Shown: positions 26,784 to 35,241 of the stretch, in pieces | Position numbering within the stretch: the first letter of the stretch is position 1 | How the letters are laid out: each line of letters starts with the position of its first letter | Assembly: GCF_002940005.1 (NCBI RefSeq) | Contig: NZ_MDEF01000001.1 | From: Xanthomonas hortorum | GTDB taxonomy: Bacteria > Pseudomonadota > Gammaproteobacteria > Xanthomonadales > Xanthomonadaceae | Length of the DNA: 64,000 nt | Direction: 5' to 3' (one strand) | The notes under the pieces: generated by a model | What the model was told of the DNA's origin: nothing | Databases searched by the model: none | What the model saw: only the letters and a program-made list of their open reading frames with translations | Program-made: the position numbers and the translations under genes

Positions 26784-27896
26784 CTAGGCCGCGGTGGGAC
26801 TGGGGTGCGCTTGCTTGCGGACGGGTGCGGGAGCGGCGCGGTCGGCGGCAGCGGGCCGCCGCGTCGGCGCTGGCCGGGCCGGCCGGGCCGGGCGCTTGAC
26901 GCGCGAGACGCGCCGGCGCCACACGTCGGCCCAGTCGTCGCCGGCCTTCGGGGGCACGAACACCTGCACCTGGCGGGTGTTCCCGTCCGCGAGGCGCTCG
27001 CGGGCAAGGCGCCGGGCCAGCGCGAACGCCGCGGCCTGGCCGACGAAGCTGCCGTTGGCGTCGTTGTCGGCGTAGATCGAGACGCGGCGCACCTGCGGCG
27101 GGATCCACAGCTTCTCCATGTTCCCCGCGTCGATCGTCGCCCAGACCGGAAGGCCGGTCGCCAGGTGCACGGCCAGCGCCGTTTCGATGCCCTCGGCGAA
27201 GGCCAGTTCCTCCGTTGCCTCGAACAGGCGGATCGCCGCGCCGTGGATCCCGGACGAGAGCGACTTCTTGGGATTGCGCACGGGTGCCTTGCGGCCGTCC
27301 TTCAGGTAGGTGCGGTGCACCGTCACCATCTGGCCGGCGGGGTCCTGGATGCGGGCCAGGAGCGCGGGGTACTCGGCCACCTGACGCGACTTGCTGCCGT
27401 CGTCGTCCTTGACGAAGTAGCCCAGCGCGGGATGGAAGCGCAGATTCTCCGGATGGACCGGCATCGTCAGTCCGCGTGCGCACAGGTAGCGGTGCGCCTG
27501 GTCGCCCTCGGCGATGGGCCGCGCCTCGTTCCAGACCCGTTGCGCCAGGCGCCGCATGCCTTCCGGCGAGCGCTTGCGCGAACCGGGTGCGGGGACCGGC
27601 AGGTCCAGGCCCAGGAACTTCTCCACGTCCTGCAGGGCGGTGTGGAAATCCCAGTCCTTCAGTGCCTGCAGCAGCTTGAATCCGCCGCCGGCGCCGCAGT
27701 GGCGGCAGTGGTAGTTCCCTTCGCCGTACTTGTCGGTGTACTGGAAGCGATCGACCCCGCCGCACAGCGGACAGGGCATGTTGCGGCGCTTGAGCAGCCG
27801 CTCTTCTGCGCCGAAGTAGCGCAGGATCTCGGTCCAGCGCCCGTGCGCGCGTTGCTTGGCGGAATCGATCCGCCGTTCGTAGTCGAGGTTACGCAT
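26784..27896 (-). CDS. DNA primase-like protein, zinc ribbon plus Toprim
   Basis: 370-residue protein. Zinc ribbon: CPLC at ~42-45 and CRHC at ~64-67, in a context (CPLCGGVDRFQYTDKYGEGNYHC) typical of the P4/T7-like primase zinc-ribbon family. Toprim domain: AFAEGIETALAV, with the conserved Glu at ~235, and IYADNDANGSF with acidic residues at ~277-279, then a C-terminal Pro/Ala/Arg-rich tail. Such proteins prime complementary-strand synthesis of the transferred or replicating element. It is upstream of DUF932 and downstream of the GHKL ATPase gene. Confidence 0.85.
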   Translation of the reverse strand: MRNLDYERRIDSAKQRAHGRWTEILRYFGAEERLLKRRNMPCPLCGGVDRFQYTDKYGEGNYHCRHCGAGGGFKLLQALKDWDFHTALQDVEKFLGLDLPVPAPGSRKRSPEGMRRLAQRVWNEARPIAEGDQAHRYLCARGLTMPVHPENLRFHPALGYFVKDDDGSKSRQVAEYPALLARIQDPAGQMVTVHRTYLKDGRKAPVRNPKKSLSSGIHGAAIRLFEATEELAFAEGIETALAVHLATGLPVWATIDAGNMEKLWIPPQVRRVSIYADNDANGSFVGQAAAFALARRLARERLADGNTRQVQVFVPPKAGDDWADVWRRRVSRVKRPARPARPAPTRRPAAADRAAPAPVRKQAHPSPTAA

Positions 27897-28242
27897 GGTC
27901 GCGCCTCCCGGCTGCCGGGGCGGCAGGCGAGGGCCGACGGTCGGAACGGGTCGGTTGCATGGTCAGCTCCTGGGAGCGTCCCCGGCGCCAGACCGCGCCG
28001 CAGGCACGGTTCGCCGGCGGAGCGGGGACGAAGTGGGCCCGCGGAAAGCGGGCGGGACGGACGCGATCGCCGCGCGAACGCAGGATCGGGGTGAGGCCGG
28101 ATGCGGGCGCATCCGGTGTTCGGCTGCAGGGCTGAATTCGCGCGCTCGGGCGCAGGTGATCAGCTACCTGGGAAGTCCCTTTCCCGAAGCGACCCGGCGG
28201 ATCGCTTCGAGAAAGGAAGCTCCTGGCTTCCTTCCCGCCGCG
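27897..28242. other. 346-bp intergenic region between primase and GHKL ATPase genes
   Basis: No gene recognised. It holds two tandem hairpins near the GHKL stop (annotated separately) and presumably the promoter of the leftward primase-DUF932 genes; no clear consensus promoter was picked out. Confidence 0.5.
28185..28233 (-). terminator. Two tandem hairpins after the GHKL ATPase gene
   Basis: First hairpin met by the leftward transcript: AAGGAAGC at 28213-28220 pairs with GCTTCCTT at 28226-28233 around a 5-nt loop. Second: CGAAGCGA at 28185-28192 pairs with TCGCTTCG at 28202-28209 around a 9-nt loop, with partial extension into the flanking CTTTC/GAAAG. They begin 10 bp after the stop at 28243. 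No long U tract is visible, so terminator function is inferred. Confidence 0.5.
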
Positions 28243-29844
28243 TCACCCGATCAGTTCGATCGAATGGGCGTCGGCTTGCCCGTCCACGATGAGGCGGAAC
28301 GCCTTGCCGCGCAGGACGGGGTACCGCTCCAGCTTCAGCTCCCGCAACAGCGAGGTCAGCGTCTGCCGCGGGTCGACCGAGCGCAGTCGCCGCACGAGGT
28401 CGGCGAAGGCGTCGATGTCGGCGGCTTCCTCGTAGTCGCGGAACTGGTCGTTGCCGTCCACGTAGTCCGACAGCTGCCGGACCGCCTGGCCGGTCGTTTC
28501 GCCCCCGGGGACGAAGACCGTTCCCCCGTGGTGCACCGCATCGTCCACGACATCCACCGCCTCCTCGCCGATCCTCAGGCGCACCGCCGCGCACAACACC
28601 AGGTCGGCCGCCGTCCAGCAGCCCTCGAAGCGCGCGCGCTCCTGCGTTTCGACCGGTTCCAGGCCAAGCGTCTGGTCGCACAGCTTCCTGATCCTTCCGT
28701 AGATCCAGTGCCCTTCGTGGAGCATGTACGGATCGACGGCCAGGAACCCCTTGGCGCGGGCGAACATCCAATGCGCCGCGTTGCCGTCATCGACGTTGTC
28801 CAGATCCACCAGCACCACGCGCCCGTCGTCGATGTCCTGTCGGGTCGGGGGCTCGATGTCTTCGTCCAGGAAGTGATAGACCGAGTCCGTCGTCTGGATC
28901 GGGTAGCCGCTGATCCTGGCGCAGACGCCCCGTGGCAGGACGTCCAGGTCGTTGAGCAGGTCCAGATGGCCGAACGCGCGCATCGCACCGGTGTAGCGGT
29001 CGACGAACTGGCGCGGCGGCAGCTGGAACTTGGCGACCTCGAGCACGGCGCGCCACTGGTGCCGGATCTCGGCGTTGACGCGCTTGGCCTGGTCCCGCTC
29101 CTCGATCAGGGTGTGGCGGTCGGGCAGGCGGGCGATGAACCGTTCCGGATCCAGGTGCACGATGTTGACGTGCGCCGGGCTGTACGCGCGCGGCGACAGC
29201 ACCCGGAAGCCCTGCAGGAACACCATCGTCTCGGTCGAGTGCTTGCCGCTGAGCGTCCCGGCGAGATGGACGGCGCCGACGGTGGTGTCGACGCTCTCCA
29301 GCCGGTTGGCCGCGTAGGGGCGGTCCAGCGACCCGCCGTTGAAGATCACCTCCACCGGAAAGCCGATGCACAGGCTGCGCATGTGCTCGCGCAGTTCCGG
29401 CAGGTCCGGCAGATCGACGCCGTAGAGCTCGACCAGCGTGCCGGGGAACGGCCCGTGCGGTTCCAGGTGAACGTCGATCGGCTTCCGGGCCAGCGCGTCG
29501 GCGGTCAGGAAATCGACGTAGCAGTCGCCGGATCGGACGATGCACCGCTGCGCCGCGTACAGGCACTTCGAGAAGCCGACCCCGAAGGGGTGCTCGTGCT
29601 TCTTCGTCGCCTCGTCCCAGCCGGACTCGTTGAAGTCCAGCAGCTTCTGGAAGTCCTGGATGCCGCGGCCGTTGTCGCGGATGCGCAGGCGGCGGGTCGT
29701 GGGGTCGTAGTCGATGTCGATTCGGACGGCGCCGGCGCGGCGCGCGTTCTGCAGCAGTTCGGACGCCAGGGTGTAGCGATCGGTGAAGGCATGGCGCTGG
29801 TTGCGCAACGCGCCTTCCTCGCTGACGCGGACTTGGATCTGCAT
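28243..29844 (-). CDS. GHKL (HSP90-like) ATP-binding protein
   Basis: 533-residue protein with an N-terminal Bergerat-fold ATPase: N box LASELLQNARRAGA (Glu ~29, Asn ~33), G1 box RIRDNGRGIQDF (Asp ~57) and G2-like box HPFGVGFSKCLYAA (~86-97), followed by a transducer-like middle region (VELYGVDLPD, FLQGFRVLSPRAYSPAHVNIVHLDPERFIARLPDR). The remainder is a poorly recognised C-terminal domain of about 250 residues. Resembles stand-alone HSP90/MutL-type ATPases found on ICEs and plasmids; partner and substrate unknown. Start at 29844 puts the N box at the usual distance from the N terminus. Confidence 0.8.
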   Translation of the reverse strand: MQIQVRVSEEGALRNQRHAFTDRYTLASELLQNARRAGAVRIDIDYDPTTRRLRIRDNGRGIQDFQKLLDFNESGWDEATKKHEHPFGVGFSKCLYAAQRCIVRSGDCYVDFLTADALARKPIDVHLEPHGPFPGTLVELYGVDLPDLPELREHMRSLCIGFPVEVIFNGGSLDRPYAANRLESVDTTVGAVHLAGTLSGKHSTETMVFLQGFRVLSPRAYSPAHVNIVHLDPERFIARLPDRHTLIEERDQAKRVNAEIRHQWRAVLEVAKFQLPPRQFVDRYTGAMRAFGHLDLLNDLDVLPRGVCARISGYPIQTTDSVYHFLDEDIEPPTRQDIDDGRVVLVDLDNVDDGNAAHWMFARAKGFLAVDPYMLHEGHWIYGRIRKLCDQTLGLEPVETQERARFEGCWTAADLVLCAAVRLRIGEEAVDVVDDAVHHGGTVFVPGGETTGQAVRQLSDYVDGNDQFRDYEEAADIDAFADLVRRLRSVDPRQTLTSLLRELKLERYPVLRGKAFRLIVDGQADAHSIELIG

Positions 29845-29909
29845 GTGGGTCTCCTGGAAAGGGCCAGGCGCGGTCGTGGCGACCGCGGTCCTGGCAGGGG
29901 TGGGAAGGG

Positions 29910-30221
29910 TCAGTGGCGCGCCGGCGGCGTGTAGAGCTGGCCGCTGCGCAGCGCGTCGACGAGGGGATGGACGAGGAACTCGTCGCAGCCCAGCACGACG
30001 GTGTCGAGCGGGTTGCCCAGGGCGTCCAGGCGCTCGATCTCGCAGCCCTGCGCCGTCCACCGGACGCGGTAGCGCAGGCGGTCGGCGCTGGCGATGACGA
30101 ACAGGCGGGACGCCGAGCCGGTGAGCAGTTCGCTTTCGCGCAGGTAGTGGTCCATCTGCTGCGGCGTTCGCACCGGCAGCAGCGTTCCGGCCCCGCGCGG
30201 GGAGGAAACGAAGGCAAACAT
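29910..30221 (-). CDS. Hypothetical protein of the GHKL-gene operon
   Basis: 103-residue soluble protein with no membrane segment and no recognised domain; it contains RLFVIASADRLRYRVRWTAQGCEIERLDALGNPLDTVVLG, which looks like a small beta-rich fold. It lies 65 bp upstream of the GHKL ATPase gene and 56 bp downstream of another hypothetical on the same strand, so these three are probably co-transcribed. Confidence 0.6.
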   Translation of the reverse strand: MFAFVSSPRGAGTLLPVRTPQQMDHYLRESELLTGSASRLFVIASADRLRYRVRWTAQGCEIERLDALGNPLDTVVLGCDEFLVHPLVDALRSGQLYTPPARH

Positions 30222-30277
30222 GGGGTTCTCCCGGGAACTTCCACGCCCGGACGGGTGCCGCGGGCGTGGCGAGGTGG

Positions 30278-30814
30278 TCAGGCGAACAGATCGCCCTGGT
30301 CTTTGATCCGCTTGAGTTGCTCGTTGATCCACTGCGGGTTGCGGGACATGTGTTCCTGTACCCAGTCGGGCCGGCTGACGACGGCCTGCTGCACCCATTC
30401 GGGGTAGCGCTCGAGCGAGGCGCGGAGCCAGCGCCCGAGATTCGACCGGATGCGGTCGCGGACCTCTTCAGGATCGATCCGGCCGCAGTACGGGATCGGC
30501 GACAGCCGACTGCCGCCCACGATGCGCAGGCAGTTCACGAACGAGAACGGACGCTCGTCCTTGTCGGGCTCGGCGAAGATCCACCGCAGGGTGTCGAACT
30601 TCTCGTCGAGCGGACATCTCGGATCGGCGAGGTCGGCGACCTGCTGCAGCATCCGCCAGTGCAGGTAGACGATGTCCTCGTCGGTCCAGGATTCGAACGC
30701 CGATCCGTCATCGGACTCCTCGAAGCGGGCGGGCGCGGAGCATGCGAACGGCAGATGGTCGGTCGCGGCAGGGGCAGGGGAACGGACGAGGGATGACAGC
30801 GTTGGTGCGAGCAT
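30278..30814 (-). CDS. Hypothetical protein with repeated W-V/I-Q/N C-terminal helices
   Basis: 178-residue soluble protein, not recognised. An acidic N-terminal part (ESDDGSAFESWTDEDIVYLHWRMLQQVADLADPRCPLDEKFDTLRWIF) is followed by a C-terminal series of short Trp-containing units (RYPEWVQQAV, RPDWVQEHM, NPQWINEQL) spaced 10-11 residues apart, a visible tandem repeat. ATG at 30814 is the start of the coding-looking part. Probably the first gene of the leftward operon ending with the GHKL ATPase. Confidence 0.6.
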   Translation of the reverse strand: MLAPTLSSLVRSPAPAATDHLPFACSAPARFEESDDGSAFESWTDEDIVYLHWRMLQQVADLADPRCPLDEKFDTLRWIFAEPDKDERPFSFVNCLRIVGGSRLSPIPYCGRIDPEEVRDRIRSNLGRWLRASLERYPEWVQQAVVSRPDWVQEHMSRNPQWINEQLKRIKDQGDLFA

Positions 30815-30976
30815 GATGGCCTCCAGATGGACATGCCGAAGGCCATGGCCTGACGAGGGCGCAAGCCCTCGCAGGGTGGGAAGATGCCGGTGACGGCGGT
30901 GGGGACTGGGGCTGGCTTGCGACGGGAAGCACCCGTCTCGGTGGACCAGCGACCGATCGAACAGCGCGAAAAGGGT

Positions 30977-30999
30977 GCTTTCGAGTGGGGCTCGAAAGC
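30977..30999. repeat. 9-bp perfect inverted repeat in the divergent intergenic region
   Basis: GCTTTCGAG, loop TGGGG, CTCGAAAGC. It lies in the 429-bp divergent region (30815-31243) between a leftward hypothetical gene and the rightward AcaB-like gene. No T-run on either side; a regulator-binding site is as likely as a structural hairpin. Nothing else was recognised in this intergenic stretch. Confidence 0.5.
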
Positions 31000-31243
31000 A
31001 GCCTTCGATCCGCACCGCCGATGGCGCGATGCGCGCGGACGCCGAGCGATCGACTCTCCAAGGCTGGCCGGAAACGACGCAGGGCCAGCTGCTGCGTGGC
31101 TCGACGGTATGCGCGGCCGCCGACGGCGGTCAATGCGGCCGAAGGGGCTGATGGCGAAATCGCCGCGAGTCCGCGGGAATTGCCCATTACCCCCGCCTCG
31201 CGCGGGCGGCAGGATGGGTGCGTCCTCGTTCGGGAGCGTCGCC

Positions 31244-32086
31244 ATGCCTGACCCCACACCGGAACCCCAGGGCGTCCAGATCGTCCGGCTGGACCAGGGC
31301 GGGGTGAACGCGCGCATCCTCGCCCGCGAGGCCAAGGCCGACTTCCGGCGGGTCGAGGCCGCCAGCGTCAAGATCCTCACGCGCTTCTACAGCGCCGAGG
31401 GCAAGCGCATCTTCGTGCGCATGTTCAGCACGCTGCAGCTCAACACCTACTTCGTCTCGGTCATCTCGCGCACGCGGTTGGAGCACGAGGACATCCAGAA
31501 GATCGAATCGGCCCTGCGCGAGCGGATGGAGGCCGTGTCGCGCGCGCTGGACCAGGCCATCGACGGCGCCGAAGCGCTGTTCTCGGCGCATGGCATCAAC
31601 GCCGCGGCGACCTACGACGCGCAGCCGCTGGAGATCCCGGTGGGCGTGATCTCGTCCATGGGGCGTCGTTACCTGGAGCTGATCGGCAAGCTGGACCAGT
31701 TGATGCCGTTGCTGCAGACGCTGGAAATCCACGAGGTCATCACCACGCAGACCCTGGACGTCCAGCGCGCCCAGCTCAAGCGGCAGGTGCGCGACGTGGC
31801 CAACTCGGCACGCAGCCTGGCGATGGGCCTGCGGCGACGGATGAACGCCGCGACGCCGTCGATGCGCCCGGCGGCCCACGTGGCGGAGACGGGTGCAGGC
31901 GGGCACAGCGGCGAGGGCGGGGAGCCGGACGCCCAGCGACCCGATGCGGCGGCGGGATCGCCGCTCGAGGACGGCGCAGCGCCCGCGGCGGGCGGCGCCG
32001 ACTCACCAGAGCAGGGCGAGGACGAACCCGACGGTGAGCAGCGCGCCGGCCGCGGCCAGCCACGTCCGCTGCTCGCGCAGACCTGA
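31244..32086 (+). CDS. DUF1845/AcaB-like (TIGR03761-type) ICE protein
   Basis: 280-residue protein. The core LQLNTYFVSVISRTRLEHEDIQKIESALRERM followed by ...EIPVGVISSMGRRYLELIGKLDQLMPLLQTLEIHEVI and a basic helix (QLKRQVRDVANSARSLAMGLRRRMN) match the DUF1845 family. Its ICE members include TIGR03761 proteins, and in IncA/C plasmids AcaB, an activator of the acaCD operon. The C-terminal ~85 residues are low-complexity and acidic. ATG at 31244 has GGGAG 7-8 bases upstream. A role upstream of the FlhDC-like pair is a plausible but unproven inference. The 3' 84 bp overlap the convergent next gene. Confidence 0.7.
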   Translation: MPDPTPEPQGVQIVRLDQGGVNARILAREAKADFRRVEAASVKILTRFYSAEGKRIFVRMFSTLQLNTYFVSVISRTRLEHEDIQKIESALRERMEAVSRALDQAIDGAEALFSAHGINAAATYDAQPLEIPVGVISSMGRRYLELIGKLDQLMPLLQTLEIHEVITTQTLDVQRAQLKRQVRDVANSARSLAMGLRRRMNAATPSMRPAAHVAETGAGGHSGEGGEPDAQRPDAAAGSPLEDGAAPAAGGADSPEQGEDEPDGEQRAGRGQPRPLLAQT

Positions 32087-32992
32087 CGCGACCGCGCGCG
32101 CCGCGGCGAGATCGCCGACGGCCTGCTTCTGGCCCGCCTGGCTCTTGGCGAGGTGCTGCTGGGCCGCGTGGAGCTGCCCGCTCAGGCGCTCGTGCTGCGT
32201 CCCCAGCGCCTGCAGCTGCTCCTGCGCGGCCGCCAGGGCCGCGCGCAGCTGCCGGGTCTGCTGCCGCAGCGCCTGGTTCCTGACCTCGAGGTACGCCTTC
32301 GAGCTCGGATCGCTGAGGACGGTGCCCTGCAGGAATCCCTGCTCGCTCTCCAGAATGGACTTGATCCTGCGGCGGTGGGCCGCTTCCGTCTCGTCGCTGG
32401 TCTCGTCGTCGGGAACCCGGTAGGCGAACAGGTCGGGAATCCCGACCTCGACGACGGGCACGCCCAGGTCGCGCAGCGCGACCTGCTTGGCCGCTTCGGT
32501 CGCATGGGTGTGGCGGATCTCCAGATACAGCCGGCCTTCCCACTTCATCCCCAGGCCCACGTCGTCCGGATCCTCGAACTCCAGATAGACGTCCGCGAAG
32601 AGCGGCGCGCCACCGGCCCGCTCGATGGGCTTCTCCATCTGGGTGGAGGTGATGCGGATGACGGCCTCCACCCAGCGCTTGGGTTGCCTCGTGGTCGGGC
32701 GGTACAGCGACAGCCTGACCCGCTCCAGGGAGGCGAGGGCTTCCTTGAACAGGATGTGGTTGAGCGATTCGCCGTCCGATGCCGAGGCGTTGCCGCCGCC
32801 CTCGATGTAGGCGAAGAAGCCGCTGCCCTTCAGGACGTGCTTGACCAGCCGGCGCTGGCCGGGCTTGTGCGTGCTGTAGTAGCGCTCGCCGGTGGGCTGG
32901 CCGTTGTAGTGCAGGCGCCGGGTGCGGGCGATCTGTTCGGCCGACACCATCTGCCGGCCCTGTTGCGATGTGAAAGCGCGCGTCTTTGCCAT
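32003..32992 (-). CDS. CoiA-like putative nuclease with coiled coil and C-terminal membrane anchor
   Basis: 329-residue protein. The N-terminal part (residues ~20-210) has a CoiA/restriction-endonuclease-like arrangement: HILFKEALASL, VYLEFEDPDD, LYLEIRHTHATEAAKQVALRDLGVPVVEVGIP, in which an acidic residue followed by ExR/K-like YLEIRHTH could be a PD-(D/E)XK core. A long Gln/Ala-rich coiled coil (residues ~245-305) follows, then a C-terminal membrane segment (WLAAAGALLTVGFVLALLW). The reading overlaps the convergent AcaB-like gene by 84 bp. Nuclease activity is inferred from pattern only; the membrane anchor is clear. Confidence 0.6.
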   Translation of the reverse strand: MAKTRAFTSQQGRQMVSAEQIARTRRLHYNGQPTGERYYSTHKPGQRRLVKHVLKGSGFFAYIEGGGNASASDGESLNHILFKEALASLERVRLSLYRPTTRQPKRWVEAVIRITSTQMEKPIERAGGAPLFADVYLEFEDPDDVGLGMKWEGRLYLEIRHTHATEAAKQVALRDLGVPVVEVGIPDLFAYRVPDDETSDETEAAHRRRIKSILESEQGFLQGTVLSDPSSKAYLEVRNQALRQQTRQLRAALAAAQEQLQALGTQHERLSGQLHAAQQHLAKSQAGQKQAVGDLAAARAVASGLREQRTWLAAAGALLTVGFVLALLW

Positions 32993-33524
32993 GCGTCCCC
33001 GGTCGAGCGGCCACTCGTGGAACCCCAGCGTAGCCGGCGCCGATCTCAGCGCATGCGACCCTCGAAGCCGGACGCGGGCCGGAGGGTCCAAGCATGGCCG
33101 CCGCCGCGTGCGGCGCAGGGGACGAGGCGGGCGGGGCACCGGCCACCCGACGGCGACGCCATCGGGCCGGGGTTTCGGAGGCGGTGCCCGTTGCGGGACG
33201 AACGGCGCCCAGCCCGGGATTACCGTAGCGGTTGCCGCTGACGGCACCGGGAGCGCTCGGCCCCGGCGCAGCGGCCGTCGCAGACGATACCTGCCCTGGA
33301 CGCCCCCGGAGACGACACCCACGCTTCGGCATGGCGCGCGACCGCGACCGCGCGAGCTCGCCTCGCGCGCGCCATGCCTGCCTCCCTCGACGCCCCGCAC
33401 CGGAATGCCTGCGGGGAACCGTCCTACGTCCGGCATTCCTTGTGCGCGCGCGACCCAGACCTAGCGCCCGCACCAGCCAGCAGGTCCTCCCGTGCACGGC
33501 CCCGGCCGCTGCGAGGACTGACTC
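32993..33524. other. 532-bp divergent intergenic region, no gene recognised
   Basis: Lies between the leftward CoiA-like gene and the rightward AlpA-like gene. Open frames here look like out-of-frame noise (Arg/Pro-rich, no homology seen). It should hold both promoters, but no consensus element stood out. Confidence 0.45.
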
Positions 33525-33764
33525 ATGCGCACTTCTTCGTCCCCTTCCTTTCCGGCGCCGCGCGGCGATGCCTCGCCGTCGCTGCCGCCGCCGGTCCCCG
33601 TGTTCCTGCGGCTGCCGCAGGTGCTGGCCCGGGTGCCCATCTCGCGCTCGACCCTGTGGCGCCGCGTCCAGGCCGGCTCCTTCCCCCGGCCGCTGAAGCT
33701 GTCGGCGCGGGTCACGGTCTGGCGCTCGCAGGACATCGACCTGTGGATGCGCGAACAGGCGTGA
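33525..33764 (+). CDS. AlpA-family excisionase-like transcriptional regulator
   Basis: 79-residue winged-helix DNA-binding protein. The C-terminal 55 residues carry the AlpA/MerR-like motif FLRLPQVLARVPISRSTLWRRVQAGSFPRPLKLSARVTVWRSQDIDLWMREQ. AlpA proteins regulate or assist excision and integration of mobile elements. A GAGGA ribosome site lies ~8 bases before the ATG. It marks the boundary between the element backbone and the lasso cargo that starts about 150 bp downstream. Confidence 0.88.
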   Translation: MRTSSSPSFPAPRGDASPSLPPPVPVFLRLPQVLARVPISRSTLWRRVQAGSFPRPLKLSARVTVWRSQDIDLWMREQA

Positions 33765-33848
33765 TCGCGCTGTGTACCCGCGCCGGCACGATGCCGACGC
33801 CGCCACGCGCCGCGCCCCGATTTCGCCATCGGCAGGCGCCTTCATTAA

Positions 33849-34863
33849 GATGAAGGCGGCATCGCTCGACCGGATGCGCGCACTCGGACTTTCCGGAGGC
33901 CCCGCCGCCATGACCGACGACTCGGACCGCATTGCCCAGCAGGCCGCCGCGTACCGGGCGCGCAGCCGCGACGAGACGCCGGCCCAGCGCCAGGAGCGCG
34001 AGGCCTGGCTGGCCGCGGACGCCCGGCATGCGCGCGAGTACGAGCGGCTGCGGCGGGTGGAGGACCGCATGGCCGGGCTGATGGGCGACGATCCCGATCT
34101 GCAGGCGCTGGACGCCGAGGACATCGAGGCGCTGGCGCGCGCGCGCCGCAGGCGCCGCGGCTGCGCGCTGTCGGCAGCGGCGATCCTCGTGCTGTCCCTG
34201 ATCGGGACGTACGCCCTCATCTCGTTCCCGGTTGCGCCGGCGCCGGCGAGCTATGCCACGGCCCTGGGCGAACGTCGTCCGGACACCCTGGCCGATGGCA
34301 CGCGCATCGTGCTCAACACCGACACCGCGCTGGAGGTCCGCTACACGCGCGCCCGGCGCGGGATCGACCTGCAGCGCGGCGAGGTTCAGTTCGAGGTCGC
34401 GCCCGACCGTGCCCGGCCGTTCGTGGTGCGCGTCGGCGAGGCGACCGTCACCGCGGTGGGCACGCGCTTCCAGGTCCGTCGCAGTGAAGACGCGTCCGTC
34501 GTCACGCTGTTGCAAGGGACGGTGGACGTGGCACAGGGGCCGGTCCGGCGAACGCTTCGACCGAACGAGCAGGCCCGCCTGTCCGAGGCCGGCATCGCGG
34601 TGCGGACGATCGACCCCGAATTGGCCGGCGGCTGGCTGGACGGCTGGCTGCGGTTCCACGGCACGCCGCTGGCGGAGGTCGTGGCCGAGACCAACCGCTA
34701 CGCGGCGCGCAAGCTGCGGCTGGCCGACCCGGCGATCGCCGGGCTCGAGCTGAGCGGCAACTTCCATGCCGGCGACAGCGCATCGGTCGCTGCGGCCGTC
34801 GAACTGATGCTGCCCGTCCGCGCCGACGACACCGGCACCGACCTCGTGCTGCGGTCGAGGTGA
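33849..34863 (+). repeat. Direct repeat, copy 1 (FecR gene plus ~60 bp upstream)
   Basis: Matches 35923-36939 over the whole FecR gene and about 60 bp before its ATG, including the GATG...GCATCGC...CGGATGCGCG...TCGGACTT leader. Length is equal within the coding part; differences are scattered substitutions with small indels only in the leader. Confidence 0.85.
33910..34863 (+). CDS. FecR-family anti-sigma/sigma regulator, copy 1
   Basis: 317-residue inner-membrane regulator that passes a signal from a TonB receptor to an ECF sigma factor. Layout: cytoplasmic DUF4880-like N terminus (RSRDETPAQRQEREAWLAADARHAREYERL), transmembrane segment (SAAAILVLSLIGTYALISFPV, ~98-118), periplasmic FecR domain (LADGTRIVLNTDTALEVRYTRARRGIDLQRGEVQFEV, VTAVGTRFQV, LRPNEQARLS) and a C-terminal DUF4974/STN-like part (WLDGWLRFHGTPLAEVVAETNRYAARKLRLADPAIAGLELSG). 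ATG at 33910 has GGAGG about 12 bases upstream. It has no sigma gene immediately before it; the only sigma gene follows. By eye about 88% identical to the second FecR downstream. Confidence 0.9.
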   Translation: MTDDSDRIAQQAAAYRARSRDETPAQRQEREAWLAADARHAREYERLRRVEDRMAGLMGDDPDLQALDAEDIEALARARRRRRGCALSAAAILVLSLIGTYALISFPVAPAPASYATALGERRPDTLADGTRIVLNTDTALEVRYTRARRGIDLQRGEVQFEVAPDRARPFVVRVGEATVTAVGTRFQVRRSEDASVVTLLQGTVDVAQGPVRRTLRPNEQARLSEAGIAVRTIDPELAGGWLDGWLRFHGTPLAEVVAETNRYAARKLRLADPAIAGLELSGNFHAGDSASVAAAVELMLPVRADDTGTDLVLRSR

Positions 34864-34998
34864 CCGCGCGGATCCGCCGACGGCGGACTTGACGCAGCCG
34901 TTGCACGCCGCATGCGGCGTCGCAGGCCTTGTCGCGCCTGCATGGTCCAGAGCCCTTGCAAGCCCCCGGCCGTTCGCGAAGTTTTTTCCGCGGCCGAC

Positions 34999-35031
34999 GT
35001 AGGGGGTTTGCGCCACCCGTCATGAGTGCTC
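34999..35031 (+). promoter_or_regulatory. Candidate ECF-sigma promoter upstream of the sigma gene
   Basis: GTAGGGGGTT, then CGTCATGAGTGCTC with CGTC at 35018-35021. The same motif, with exactly the same 19-base interval from GTAG to CGTC, occurs at 39457-39489 upstream of the TonB receptor gene. CGTC is a common ECF -10 core, so GTAGGGG is the candidate -35 element. It lies about 210 bp before the sigma start, in an otherwise gene-free region (34864-35241). Confidence 0.65.
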
Positions 35032-35241
35032 GAGAGGCCGCCCTCCGCGGCTTCGCCGTGCCTGTGGCTGGAGCGCGCCAGCGCCAGGCGATTCCCCTCC
35101 GTCAACGGTGGCCGTGGCCGACATGTGGCGCTCTTGCGAACCAGGCAATGCCGGCGACGCTGACCGCGTCGCACAGCAGCCGATCGCGCCGCGCTCCGGG
35201 CGCGCCTGCCTGTGCCGTGGGACATCCGAATGCCACCGCGC

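Noticed and set aside
33232..33853. Overlapping plus-strand frames around the AlpA-like gene
   Set aside because: They are alternative frames of the AlpA-like coding sequence and its GC-rich upstream region.
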